Source: Moraxella bovoculi 237
GTDB lineage: Bacteria; Pseudomonadota; Gammaproteobacteria; Pseudomonadales; Moraxellaceae
DNA length: 64,000 nt
Direction: 5' to 3'
NCBI RefSeq assembly: GCF_000696305.2
Contig: NZ_AOMT01000023.1
Location: 35,132-99,131, forward strand
The notes below the pieces were generated by a model. The model was given only the letters and a program-made list of their open reading frames with translations, ran no database searches and was not told where the DNA came from. This document shows, one piece after another, positions 1 to 9,155 of the stretch. Made by a program: the position numbers and the translations under genes. Position 1 is the first letter of the stretch, and every line of letters starts with the position of its first letter.

Positions 1-2
1 TA

Positions 3-1775
3 ACCATCGCTGTGGCAACGCTTGGCGCGACCGCCGTGCATGCCAAAGCTGATCCTATCGCTGAGACGATGGAAGTCAATAAACACGCCTTGCCCTATGG
101 ATTGAGTGATGAGCAAGTAGTGCAGTTATCAGAGCATGTGCTGTGGCGCAGACTGCTCATGTTCTCCGATGCACCAAAAAACCCCAAAAAAGACAGCAGT
201 CTCATCACGGACGATGAGTTTTTCTTATCCAAGTCAGGAAAATCAAGCCCAAAAGATGAACTCGTCGCGATGCTGTCTGCCATGGCACGCGGTGATGATG
301 AGGCGATGTGCCACTTCCCTGCGCGCACGCGCTGGCTGGGCGATGAGCTTGATGCGCTTGGTGCTAATGTGTCGGTGTCAGATGTTAAATGTGCTGATTT
401 TCACGCGTGGGTGGATGACATTAATGCGATGGCGTTATCTTTAGTGTTCGCCGAAGAGCATGGCAATAATATCGCTTCGGCATTTGCTCATGCTTTCATG
501 CGCATCGATGGTCGCGCTGATGATGAGGCGGGCGTGCACGCCACAGCAATGAATTACACGGTGGCAAGTGACAGTTCAGATGGTGTATTAGCAGCAGCGA
601 TCAAGCCAATCATCGGTAAATATCAAGGCGTGATGGAGATCCTTCCGTATCAAGTCAAAGCCTATGATTATCTGGTTAAAGACGAACGCGACCTGTGGGA
701 ATACCGCCTGAATTTAAGCGATCTTGAAGTTGATCAAATCATGCGCCACATCTGGGAGGTGAGAGATTTAAAGCGTCCGTATTATCTGATGCATGATAAC
801 TGTGCTACCGAAATCGCGCGCCTTATTGATGTGGTACGCGCTGATGAGGCGCTGTTTGGTAAGCTTGGCGTGGTGACGACGCCTGCTAAGGTGGCGCAGC
901 TACTCAGCGAGGAGGGTTTGGTTGGGCGTGTGCGTTACCAAGCATCAAATTCCACCAAGCGACAAGCCATCATCAATAATGGCGATGATTTTGATCTGGG
1001 CAATATACAGCCTAACAACAACAATCCCACCAAGGCAAGCCCAAGTCATCGCATTGGTGCAGCAGTCTCTTATGATGAATTTCGAGATGATGAAATGGCT
1101 TATCACATTAGCTTGCGCACCGCCTACCAAGATGCGCTGGACAATCCGGCTGGCGTGCGTAAATTCCATCAGCTGACATTACCGTCTATCGATGTGAGTT
1201 ATCAAGACGATAAAATCAAACTGCATGAGCTTACCATCTTTGAGATGACAAGTCTTAATCCTGCCAATACCGCTAAAGCTTATCCCGATGGTAACACCGA
1301 CAAGAAAGCCCTGGCAAGTCAAATATATCTAGGACTGCACCGTATCACAGATGCTTCTAGTGCGAATAGCAGCACTCATCTGGTGCTAGATGCGCACACC
1401 CAAAAAGGCAAGGCATGGACGATCGGTCGCGGGGCAGTTGGCACGGGCGACATGGCGGATACGGTGTGCTATCTTCTGGGCGGTGGTGGCGCGCAGCTTG
1501 GTCATATCAATCAAGGCTATCGCGTTGGCGTACGTGCAACAGCAGGTTGTATCCATCACGCGGCGGATAATCTTAGGGTGATGGGCGAGCTGAGTGTGCC
1601 ATATTGGTATCATAAAGACAGCGCAGCAAGATCGGGATATGTGCAGCCCGAGATTAGCCTAGGCGCGCAATATGACTTTGATCGTCATCATGCATTAAGA
1701 CTAAAAGCAGCCGCCCAAAAAAATCACAGCCAAACCGATCATTCGGCTTACCTTGAGTTTTTCCGCTATTTTTAG
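3..1775 (+). CDS. DUF4105/Lnb-type outer-envelope protein, 5' truncated by window edge
   Basis: The reading frame is open to the left edge and its first visible residues (TIAVATLGATAVHAKA) are the end of a signal peptide, so the true start lies outside the window; the GTG at 12 is not the likely start. About 590 residues are visible. The N-terminal half carries the pattern of DUF4105 (Lnb N-terminal periplasmic domain): CHFPARTRWL near residue 100 and YYLMHDNCATEI near 255, where the Asn-Cys pair is the family hallmark. The C-terminal third has alternating polar/hydrophobic strands and ends in FFRYF, as expected of an outer-membrane beta-barrel. Its biochemical role is unknown. It is probably co-transcribed with the epimerase gene that begins 9 bases after its stop. 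Confidence 0.75.
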   Translation, partial: TIAVATLGATAVHAKADPIAETMEVNKHALPYGLSDEQVVQLSEHVLWRRLLMFSDAPKNPKKDSSLITDDEFFLSKSGKSSPKDELVAMLSAMARGDDEAMCHFPARTRWLGDELDALGANVSVSDVKCADFHAWVDDINAMALSLVFAEEHGNNIASAFAHAFMRIDGRADDEAGVHATAMNYTVASDSSDGVLAAAIKPIIGKYQGVMEILPYQVKAYDYLVKDERDLWEYRLNLSDLEVDQIMRHIWEVRDLKRPYYLMHDNCATEIARLIDVVRADEALFGKLGVVTTPAKVAQLLSEEGLVGRVRYQASNSTKRQAIINNGDDFDLGNIQPNNNNPTKASPSHRIGAAVSYDEFRDDEMAYHISLRTAYQDALDNPAGVRKFHQLTLPSIDVSYQDDKIKLHELTIFEMTSLNPANTAKAYPDGNTDKKALASQIYLGLHRITDASSANSSTHLVLDAHTQKGKAWTIGRGAVGTGDMADTVCYLLGGGGAQLGHINQGYRVGVRATAGCIHHAADNLRVMGELSVPYWYHKDSAARSGYVQPEISLGAQYDFDRHHALRLKAAAQKNHSQTDHSAYLEFFRYF

Positions 1776-1784
1776 GATGAAGGT

Positions 1785-2615
1785 ATGGCGAATCAATTCC
1801 TAATCATCGGTCAGGGCGCCATTGGTTATGCGCTAGCGAACCAGCTTGCCAGACAGGGTGAGTCAGTCATCACCATGTCGCGTACTGCCAAGTCTTATCC
1901 GTGTGATAATGTCAGGCATCTACAGATGGATGCGCGTAGGATTGATCGGGTGATTGATGACCTTAATCAGGTGACGCACGTTGCCATTATCATCGCACCT
2001 GATCGAGAGATATCCGACAGGCTAAAGGCGTATCGTGAGAGTTATCTTCAGATTTGTCAGGCGCTTGCTAATATCGCCGATAGACTGCCCAGCATTCAAC
2101 AGGTGCTATTCGTGTCATCCACGTCTGTCTATGGTGAGAACGCAGGAGAGTGGATCGATGAGTACTCACCAGCCAAGCCGGCTTCGTCCACCGCGCAGGT
2201 GTTATATGATGCTGAGCGAGTAATAAAGAACGCCTATGTTGATAAATCAGTCATCGTACGCCCCAGTGGCATCTATGGCAAATCAAGGCGGCGCATGATT
2301 GAGCTTGCCAAAAAGGCTCACGTTAATGGTGCGCCAAGCGAGCATTACACAAATCGAATCATGGATATCGATCTGATGGCGATACTGGCGCGCATCATGA
2401 CATGTGACGCACCGAAGAGCATGTATCTTGTGACAGACCTTTTGCCTGTGAGTAGCTTGTGTGTGATGACGTTTATTTGCCAAGCGCTTGATATTGCTCC
2501 GCCAGCCGTCATCGACGCTCCAACAACGGGCAAACGCATCTTATCCAATGTGCCTAGAGATTGGCTGACGTTTCCTGATTACAAAGCAGGCTATGCTTGG
2601 ATACTAGAAGATTAG
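1785..2615 (+). CDS. NAD(P)-dependent epimerase/reductase, extended SDR type (YeeZ-like)
   Basis: A 276-residue Rossmann protein. The nucleotide-binding motif GQGAIG sits at residues 9-14, and the extended-SDR strand FVSSTSVYGENAG lies near 110-122 with the Tyr of the usual active-site region. A conserved VRPSGIYG segment near 160 is typical of sugar-nucleotide epimerase-like proteins of the YeeZ group. The substrate cannot be told from sequence. The ATG at 1785 follows a GAAGG ribosome site and starts 9 bases after the DUF4105 gene, implying an operon. A strong hairpin terminator follows. Confidence 0.8.
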   Translation: MANQFLIIGQGAIGYALANQLARQGESVITMSRTAKSYPCDNVRHLQMDARRIDRVIDDLNQVTHVAIIIAPDREISDRLKAYRESYLQICQALANIADRLPSIQQVLFVSSTSVYGENAGEWIDEYSPAKPASSTAQVLYDAERVIKNAYVDKSVIVRPSGIYGKSRRRMIELAKKAHVNGAPSEHYTNRIMDIDLMAILARIMTCDAPKSMYLVTDLLPVSSLCVMTFICQALDIAPPAVIDAPTTGKRILSNVPRDWLTFPDYKAGYAWILED

Positions 2616-2630
2616 TATATTAAAAACAAA

Positions 2631-2657
2631 AAGAGATGAAGTGATTCATCTCTTTTT
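2631..2657. terminator. Bidirectional Rho-independent terminator
   Basis: A perfect 10-bp stem (AAGAGATGAA, loop GTGA, TTCATCTCTT) is followed by T residues, with A residues on the other side. It lies between the epimerase gene and the convergent mrcA gene and can serve both. Confidence 0.85.
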
Positions 2658-2715
2658 TATTGGGTTAATTAGCGGCAGGTTTTTGGGTTTGGTTGTCATC
2701 GGTGATGCTGATGAC

Positions 2716-5106
2716 TTACCGCTTTAATTTGACAGCTTTGGAGCGGTCTTCATCAGATACCCATCTTACAGGTGTGTCACGCAGCTGATGACGGCTGAAA
2801 TCCACCCAAATCGGCAACGCAGCCACGCCACCGTATTCTTTGGCACCCAGCGGTGCAGGGTTATCAAAGCCCACCCAAACAATGGTCGCACTGGTAGGAT
2901 GCACGCCTGCAAACCAAGCATCTTTGGCTTGGTTGGTCGTACCCGTCTTACCGCCTACATCCGAACGATCAAGTGCCAATGCCTTACGAGCTGTACCGCT
3001 TGTGATGACTTCACGTAGCATGCCTGCCATCGCATGAGAGGTCTTTTGGCTGATGACACGCGGTGCCTGTGCGGCGCTGACATAGCTGGCAGGCGCAGCA
3101 GGTTTTAGGCGGTCATGCTCTGCGGTCGCATTTAGAGTGCTGTCAGCTGGAGTGTCTTGCTCAGCGTTTGATTTTGATCCATCAGTTTTGGTGTCTGTTT
3201 GTTCAGCGTATGATTTGGCAAGATTTTCGTTTAATTTGCTCAGATCTTCATTAAAACAAGGCGCGCACGCCTGTACAGGATTGGCTTGGAAAATTGCCTG
3301 ATTATTAAAGTCATAAATACGTTCAATAAAATAAGGCTGAACGCGGTGGCCGCCGTTAATCAAGGCAGCAAAGCCTATCGCCATCTGTAGTGGTGTGGCA
3401 TCAGCAGCGCCCAGAGCGAGTGCAAGTGTTGCAGGTAGGCGTTCTTTCTCTAGTCCAAACATATCTAGAGTTTGGCGCGCATTGTCAATGCCTGTTGAGC
3501 GTAGTAGGCGAATTGAAGGTGTGTTACGTGACAGTGCCAGAGCACGGCGGACAGTCATGTCGCCTGTGTATCTGCCGTCAGCGTTCTTCGGCTGCCATTC
3601 TCCCACACGAATCGCGGCATCAGAGACGAGGCTGTTCGGGGTGTATTTGCCCGACTCCAGTGCAGCCGCATAGATGAGTGGCTTGATGATGGAGCCTGGC
3701 TGACGATAGCCTTGAGTGGCGCGGTTGAATTTACTTTGGTTAAAGTTAAAACCACCCACAAGCGCGCGAATCGCACCATTGTCAGGATGAACCGACACCA
3801 ACGCACCTTGAACAGAGGGTACTTGCACCATGCGCCAAGCGGTTTTTTGTTCGTTGAGTGGTGAGACGCGAACGATGTTGCCAACTTTTACTATCTGATG
3901 AGCGTTACTAAACCCGCCACCCACGCGGTCTTCGCTGTAATAGCGACGCGCCCAGCTCATGCCTGACCAAGGAATGGTGATGGTGTCGCCTGATTGTAAT
4001 TTTGCTTCAAAGCTACTGGTATTAACCTTGGTAACTTCGGCAGGATACATGTTATCGTAGTTCTTGAGGTTGCTTAGGTCGCCAGATTCGGCTTCCACGC
4101 CGCGCCAGCCGTGGCGCGCGGTATAGCTTTTTAGACCTGATATTAGGGCATTCTCAGCAGCGATCTGCTCTCTACTATGGACGGTTAATTGTACGCGCCA
4201 ACCGCTGTCAATGACTTGCTCGCCGTATTTATCAACCAAGGTGCTTCGTACCATCTCTGCCAGATATGGCATGTTCATGTCGAGTTTTTCTTGATAGATA
4301 TTAAGCCCGATCGGTGCATTGATCGCTTCGTCATGCTCAGCTTGACTGATGTGACCTTCTTTTAGTAGGCGACCGATGATCCAGTTACGTCGGGTTAGGG
4401 CGCGCTCAGGATTTACGACAGGGTTGTAGGCAGAAGGGGCTTTTGGTAGACCTGCGATCATCGCCATCTCAGCCACGGTGAGCTTATCTAGCGTCTTACT
4501 AAAATAACGACGTGCCGCCGCCGCGATACCATACGCACCTTCGCCCAGATAAATCTTGTTCACGTACAGTGTTAAGATTTCATCCTTGGTCATTTCGTTT
4601 TCGATTTTGCGGGCGACGAACAGCTCGGTAAGCTTACGATCAAGTGTTCGCTCAGAGCTCAAAAAGTAGTTCTTGGCGACCTGCATGGTAATGGTTGAAC
4701 CACCAGTTTGGGTGTCGTCATTGGTTACGACCTCGGTCATGGCGCGACCGATGCCTTTAACGCTGATGCCACTATGCTCAAAAAAACTAGAATCTTCTGC
4801 TGATAAGAATGCGCCGATCATTTTTTTGGGAATCTGATCATAAGTTACGGGAATGGCAAGGCGGTTGCCGTACTGACCGATGAGCTTATTGTCTGCGGTA
4901 TAAATCTGCAGCGGCATCTCAAATTTGTTATTATCGATGTTCTTGACGTCAGGTAGGGTCGGCTCAAGATACATCGCCATGCCATAAAATCCAATCGGAA
5001 AGGCGAGCACCAAAATCAATAATAAGGCAATAATGGCAACCAAACAGCGCAGGATCACAGATAGTATCGAGGCGCTTACGGTCTTGTTTTGGGTGGTTTG
5101 GGTCAT
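2716..5106 (-). CDS. mrcA: Penicillin-binding protein 1A (bifunctional transglycosylase/transpeptidase)
   Basis: A 796-residue class A PBP that polymerises lipid II and cross-links peptidoglycan in the periplasm. A short cytoplasmic tail is followed by one membrane helix (about residues 17-38). The GT51 domain follows with the catalytic Glu in EDSSFFEH near residue 103 and GGSTITMQVAKN near 137. The transpeptidase domain has the nucleophile in SIIK near residue 470, SRN (SxN) near 530, and KTGTTN near 719. An OB-like insert lies between the two domains, as in PBP1A. Length is slightly below the roughly 850 residues of E. coli PBP1A. In many relatives this gene is divergent from pilMNOPQ; here the divergent neighbour is an unrelated lipoprotein gene. 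Confidence 0.96.
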   Translation of the reverse strand: MTQTTQNKTVSASILSVILRCLVAIIALLLILVLAFPIGFYGMAMYLEPTLPDVKNIDNNKFEMPLQIYTADNKLIGQYGNRLAIPVTYDQIPKKMIGAFLSAEDSSFFEHSGISVKGIGRAMTEVVTNDDTQTGGSTITMQVAKNYFLSSERTLDRKLTELFVARKIENEMTKDEILTLYVNKIYLGEGAYGIAAAARRYFSKTLDKLTVAEMAMIAGLPKAPSAYNPVVNPERALTRRNWIIGRLLKEGHISQAEHDEAINAPIGLNIYQEKLDMNMPYLAEMVRSTLVDKYGEQVIDSGWRVQLTVHSREQIAAENALISGLKSYTARHGWRGVEAESGDLSNLKNYDNMYPAEVTKVNTSSFEAKLQSGDTITIPWSGMSWARRYYSEDRVGGGFSNAHQIVKVGNIVRVSPLNEQKTAWRMVQVPSVQGALVSVHPDNGAIRALVGGFNFNQSKFNRATQGYRQPGSIIKPLIYAAALESGKYTPNSLVSDAAIRVGEWQPKNADGRYTGDMTVRRALALSRNTPSIRLLRSTGIDNARQTLDMFGLEKERLPATLALALGAADATPLQMAIGFAALINGGHRVQPYFIERIYDFNNQAIFQANPVQACAPCFNEDLSKLNENLAKSYAEQTDTKTDGSKSNAEQDTPADSTLNATAEHDRLKPAAPASYVSAAQAPRVISQKTSHAMAGMLREVITSGTARKALALDRSDVGGKTGTTNQAKDAWFAGVHPTSATIVWVGFDNPAPLGAKEYGGVAALPIWVDFSRHQLRDTPVRWVSDEDRSKAVKLKR

Positions 5107-5590
5107 AGCATTCTTTATATGGTTTGGGTGCGACAGCTTGTCCTAACTGATAGGCACGCTTTTTATGTAACTTACCATTTTACCACGTTATCACAAAAAT
5201 GCCAGTATTGTGTTCGTATGTTACCAAAATTATACTAAGTAAAGTTTAATATAAATAACTGATTTTTATATAATTATTTAAAATATCTTGGGCGAACCAT
5301 GAATCTAAAATGCCACTAGGAAGGTAAATAAATCAGCTGGCTGTATCGGGATTCTTCATAATAATTAAAATCTTATCTTTAATCAATTTCACCGTGAGCA
5401 GAATCGCAAGAACAATCAGTGGCGTTTGTCTGCGATGAATGCAATACAAAGGACTGAGCCTTTACAATTGATTTTGATAATAGTTATTATTTGATATATA
5501 ATCTTAACCAATTGTCACATCCGTGACTTAATCTAACCATGTACCATGACAGGGCGTTATAGAACCAGCACTCGACATAAGGACGAATCC
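5107..5590. other. 484-bp AT-rich intergenic region between divergent genes
   Basis: It holds the promoter of mrcA on its left side and a strong candidate promoter with a Fur-like palindrome on its right (5474-5502, listed separately). No open frame with a ribosome site was seen in the rest. Confidence 0.6.
5474..5502 (+). promoter_or_regulatory. Sigma-70 promoter overlapped by a Fur-box-like palindrome
   Basis: TTGATA (5474-5479) and TATAAT (5497-5502) are separated by exactly 17 bp, a near-consensus sigma-70 promoter. The spacer contains ATAATAGTTATTAT (5477-5490), a palindrome with 6-bp arms, inside TGATAATAGTTATTA, which matches the 7-1-7 Fur half-site pattern at most positions. A repressor bound here would block RNA polymerase at the promoter of the lipoprotein gene at 5591. 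That Fur is the repressor is inference. Confidence 0.55.
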
Positions 5591-6334
5591 ATGGAAAACT
5601 CTATGAAGTTAGCTGGTTTGGCGGCAGCGATGACTGAATCATTAGTGATGACAGGCTGTAATAATGTAAAAGCAGCAGACATCACAGCCATCAAGCCTGT
5701 TACCGCCGTTCACAGCGGCATTGACAGCACACATTCAAAGTATGCCAACGAGCGCGAGATGCAGATTGACGATGTCATCTATCCGATCCGCGAGACATCA
5801 GCGCGCCCGCTTGTGAATGCGAAGGGTGATGCACCTGAATTGGTGGCGGATTTTTTTGATGGTAAGGCAGATAAGGCAGTTGCTGGTTATAAGATCATGG
5901 TTATGAATCGCACTACATCCATCGCCGCCGAAGCGCGCACCCTACAAGATGGCAGAATCATCGATAACAACATGGTGCATCGCGGCAGCAAGGCTTTGAT
6001 TGGCATTCCTGTTGTAAATGGCAAAGCGGCGTTAGATGCTGCTGTATTGTTGGGTCTGGATATTATTTATGATGATTTTAATGCGCCATTGACAGAAGGT
6101 AAGACTTTCAAAGATCGTGGTCAGAAGCTTACCAAGCCAGACGTGACAGTCAATGATAAAAAAGTCACCATTCGCTCTCTGACGCTACCAAACTTCGCAT
6201 CAGGAGAGAATGCTGGTGGTGGTATTGACTTTGTGGCGACAGCGACCATCGACGGCAAAAAAGTCACAACAGGTGCGAACAGCGCGTTCCAGATTTTCTA
6301 CACCGCAACACCTGATAAAGCGCGCGGATTTTAA
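5591..6334 (+). CDS. Putative lipoprotein of unknown function
   Basis: The frame extends up to 5546, but the ATG at 5591 is preceded by AAGGA at good spacing and gives a plausible secretion signal, so it is the better start (247 residues). The N-terminus MKLAGLAAAMTESLVMTGC resembles a lipoprotein signal with Cys in an MTGC lipobox; the same unusual lipobox occurs in the broken lipoprotein gene near 29.5 kb. The mature part is hydrophilic, without motifs I recognise, and rich in short beta-type segments (VDGKKVTT-like repeats near the end). It stands alone between an upstream promoter with a Fur-like box and a strong terminator, so its expression may respond to iron. Confidence 0.6.
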   Translation: MENSMKLAGLAAAMTESLVMTGCNNVKAADITAIKPVTAVHSGIDSTHSKYANEREMQIDDVIYPIRETSARPLVNAKGDAPELVADFFDGKADKAVAGYKIMVMNRTTSIAAEARTLQDGRIIDNNMVHRGSKALIGIPVVNGKAALDAAVLLGLDIIYDDFNAPLTEGKTFKDRGQKLTKPDVTVNDKKVTIRSLTLPNFASGENAGGGIDFVATATIDGKKVTTGANSAFQIFYTATPDKARGF

Positions 6335-6339
6335 TTAAG

Positions 6340-6378
6340 CATAAACAAACCCCTGTATCATGCAGGGGTTTGTTTATG
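6340..6378. terminator. Bidirectional terminator, 16-bp perfect stem
   Basis: CATAAACAAACCCCTG (6340-6355) pairs perfectly with CAGGGGTTTGTTTATG (6363-6378) across a 7-base loop. It separates the lipoprotein gene from convergent prpF. Confidence 0.85.
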
Positions 6379-6396
6379 ATATGAAAGAGTAGGGCG

Positions 6397-7563
6397 TTAA
6401 AAACTATCCTCAGGCACAAACACTTGCCCCACCATTAGTCGTCTTGCACTGCGACTCATGGATGCTTTACGGGCGACCCATTTGCCACCCGCACATTCAG
6501 ACTGTCCACCCACCGTGAGCGTGCCTGACGGGTGTCCAAAACACACTTCGGTAAGCTCTTGACCGCCTGCCACCTCATTGACAATCGTGCCGACTATCGT
6601 GCCTGCCGTGCCAATCGCCACGCTTGCCGTTCCCATCATAGCGTGGTGTAGTTGTCCCATACTCATCGCCCGCACAAGTAGGTCAGTGTCATCGGCTTTG
6701 ACCGTTTTGCTGCTAGATGCGACATAATCGGTAGGCGGTGCAACCCAAGCGATTTTGGGCGTGTGCTGACGGCTTTGGGCTTGCTCCACATCGTCAATCA
6801 AACCCATTTTGACCGCACCGTAAGCACGGATTTTTTCTAATTTGGCTAGGATTTCACTGTTTGAATTGATGTCCGCTTGCTTTTCTGTGCCTGTAAAGCC
6901 CAAATCGCTTGCGTGCAAAAATATCGTGGGAATGCCTGCGTTAATCATTGTAACTTCAAATTCGCCCACGTAAGGGACGACTAGCCTGTCCTTTAAATTG
7001 CCCGTAGGGAACATCTCGCCCGTGTCGTCCACAGGGTCTATAAATTCAATTTTAATTTCGCTCGCTGGAAAAGCGACGCCGTCCAATTCAAAATCGCCTG
7101 TTTCCACCACTTGTCCGTCTTTGATTGGCACATAGGCGATGATGGTTTTGCCGATATTTTGTTGGTAAATTTTGACGGTGCAAATGCCGTTTTCGGGAAT
7201 TTTATCCTTAGAAATCAAGCCATTAAAAATCGCAAAACTGCCTACCGCCCCTGTCAGATTGCCACAGTTGCCCGACCATTCAATCATCGCCTTGTCAATC
7301 GCCACCTGCCCAAACAGATAATTGACATCGTGCGTGCCGTCCGTTGCTGGCGAGATGATGACGACTTTGGAAGTGCTTGATGAACCATTGCCCAGTCCGT
7401 CAATCTGCTTACCGTAAGGGTCTGGACTGCCCACAACACGGAGCAAAAATGCGTCTCGTGTAGCTCCCGCCACCTGGCAAGGCTTTGGCAAATCCGCCAA
7501 ATTAAAAAATATGCCTTTTGATGTGCCACCACGCATATAAGTGGCTGGGATTGGGGTTTGCAT
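6397..7563 (-). CDS. prpF: 2-methylaconitate cis-trans isomerase PrpF
   Basis: PrpF acts with the AcnD-type methylcitrate dehydratase in the 2-methylcitrate cycle, isomerising 2-methylaconitate during propionate breakdown. The N-terminus MQTPIPATYMRGGTSKG is the family signature, including the substrate-contact MRGGTSKG. The C-terminal GHPSGTLTVGG is also typical. The frame opens at 7614, but the ATG at 7563 has AAGGA 8 bases upstream and begins exactly where the family does (388 residues). It is the last gene of the prp locus, separated from acnD by an AT-rich ATPase gene that does not belong to the pathway. I found no GATC tetranucleotide in it. Confidence 0.95.
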   Translation of the reverse strand: MQTPIPATYMRGGTSKGIFFNLADLPKPCQVAGATRDAFLLRVVGSPDPYGKQIDGLGNGSSSTSKVVIISPATDGTHDVNYLFGQVAIDKAMIEWSGNCGNLTGAVGSFAIFNGLISKDKIPENGICTVKIYQQNIGKTIIAYVPIKDGQVVETGDFELDGVAFPASEIKIEFIDPVDDTGEMFPTGNLKDRLVVPYVGEFEVTMINAGIPTIFLHASDLGFTGTEKQADINSNSEILAKLEKIRAYGAVKMGLIDDVEQAQSRQHTPKIAWVAPPTDYVASSSKTVKADDTDLLVRAMSMGQLHHAMMGTASVAIGTAGTIVGTIVNEVAGGQELTEVCFGHPSGTLTVGGQSECAGGKWVARKASMSRSARRLMVGQVFVPEDSF

Positions 7564-7617
7564 TTTAAGTTCCTTTTTGCTTTTGGTGTGGGGCGTAAGG
7601 TGTGTATCACGCACCGT

Positions 7618-9078
7618 TTATGGTAGGGATTTTAAAATTACTATCATTTCATCAATAGATTGCTTTAATTCATCATAGGTGTAGAAATCATTTTGCATTG
7701 TCCTATTTTCTGGGTGATGAATATGATTTCTGATAAAAGTTTGCAATGTAACAGAGTAAGGGGATTGGGGTTGTCCATTATTTTCCCTAGTCCAGTTTTT
7801 TGACATAGATAGGTTGCCAAAACTTGGATTTACAAGCCATTGTTCAAATTGTTTTTCTTGAAATTTACCAGACTTCTCTTGTAAAGTTCCATATAATTCA
7901 TTGTGTAATTCTATCGTTGGGATATTGTATGCTCTATAATTAATTTCTCCCCAGCTTGGGCTATAAGGAAATAGATAGTTACTATTACTCATTCTTTCAG
8001 CTGAATTTGAATGATTGGTATTTTTGAAAACAAATAACCCTGCATTTTTTAAATGTGGTGAAATTAAAAAATATGGAGAATGGGTGGTAATAAAAACTTG
8101 CTTATCTTTTGATATTTCTAATAAAGCTTCTAGTAATTTTTTTTGCCCTATTGGATGCAAACATATTTCTGGTTCATCAATAAATATAAAAAATGGCTTG
8201 GTAGCATTCTTTTCTTTATCGTGTGCGATGGTTTCAGCATAGACTTGTAGCAAGGCTAACGCAATCGCTCTTTGCATTCCCTGTCCTTTTTCGGTCATTG
8301 CTGTTTCAATACCATCATTTATCATTAATTCGGCATTTTTAAAGTAAGAAGTAATATCTAAGTTGTCAAAATGAAATCTAATATCTGCATTACCAAATTG
8401 GTTAGAAAACACAGTTTTAATTTTATTTTCTACTTCTTGAATGGTTTGTCTAAGTGTAGATAAAGGATTGTTAAAAATATTATTAAACTGTTGGGTAAAA
8501 TTTTGATATTCAGTAGTTGTGGTGTGAGATAGAGCAATTTCTTTAAGCAAAGTGCCACACATAGTGCTAGCCCCAAAACTAGCTTCTGTACTCGGATTGG
8601 TATCAGCCCATATAAAATTATTATCAAATAATTTTTTAAAAGGTGCACCAATCCCGCTAGGATTATCATATTTATTTTCTGATTCATTCCAAAATCTGAT
8701 AATGGTTGGATTTTCCGTATTCCTAACAGACTTTAACTTATCTGTTTCAAAAATAAATTTTTTGAAAGATGACTTTTTATTGTCAGGTGCAAAGTTTTCA
8801 ATAACTTGTTCAATATCTCCACAAAAAACAACTTCAACGGAACTATGGTTTGGTTGAGTCCCATCTAATAATTTATTTTTGATGGCATTGGTATCTTTTG
8901 TTTCATCTCTTAAAAAATGAAGTGCTTCAAATATCGTTGATTTTCCTGTATTATTTTCCCCAAGAAAAATATTTAATCCACTACCTTTGGTTACTCCATC
9001 AGGAATATTGAATTCCAAGATGTTATTTGGTGTAGAAAAGCCTTTGAAATAAGAAATAGATAAAGATTTAATAAACAT
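7618..9078 (-). CDS. AAA (AAA_15/AAA_21) ATPase with HEPN-like C-terminus; candidate defence protein
   Basis: A 486-residue SMC/OLD-type ATPase. The ATG at 9078 is chosen because GGAG lies 6 bases upstream; the frame runs up to a TTG at 9090. Walker A is GENNTGKST at residues 40-48, the signature-like EKGQGMQRAIALALLQ lies near 265-280, Walker B FFIFIDEPEICLHP near 293, and a switch THSPYFL near 330. No TOPRIM domain follows, unlike OLD nucleases. The C-terminus instead carries FIRNHIHH near 446-454, fitting the RNxxxH core of HEPN ribonucleases, followed by a predicted helix. HEPN-fused ATPases include anticodon nucleases such as PrrC and RloC. The gene is visibly richer in A+T than acnD and prpF, which flank it, suggesting insertion. 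The HEPN assignment is inference from the motif. Confidence 0.75.
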   Translation of the reverse strand: MFIKSLSISYFKGFSTPNNILEFNIPDGVTKGSGLNIFLGENNTGKSTIFEALHFLRDETKDTNAIKNKLLDGTQPNHSSVEVVFCGDIEQVIENFAPDNKKSSFKKFIFETDKLKSVRNTENPTIIRFWNESENKYDNPSGIGAPFKKLFDNNFIWADTNPSTEASFGASTMCGTLLKEIALSHTTTTEYQNFTQQFNNIFNNPLSTLRQTIQEVENKIKTVFSNQFGNADIRFHFDNLDITSYFKNAELMINDGIETAMTEKGQGMQRAIALALLQVYAETIAHDKEKNATKPFFIFIDEPEICLHPIGQKKLLEALLEISKDKQVFITTHSPYFLISPHLKNAGLFVFKNTNHSNSAERMSNSNYLFPYSPSWGEINYRAYNIPTIELHNELYGTLQEKSGKFQEKQFEQWLVNPSFGNLSMSKNWTRENNGQPQSPYSVTLQTFIRNHIHHPENRTMQNDFYTYDELKQSIDEMIVILKSLP

Positions 9079-9155
9079 AAAATTCTCCAATTTTTGTTGA
9101 GAAACAAGACAATCCTACCACAAAACTGCCTTGTCCTTGCACGATTTACAAATTT

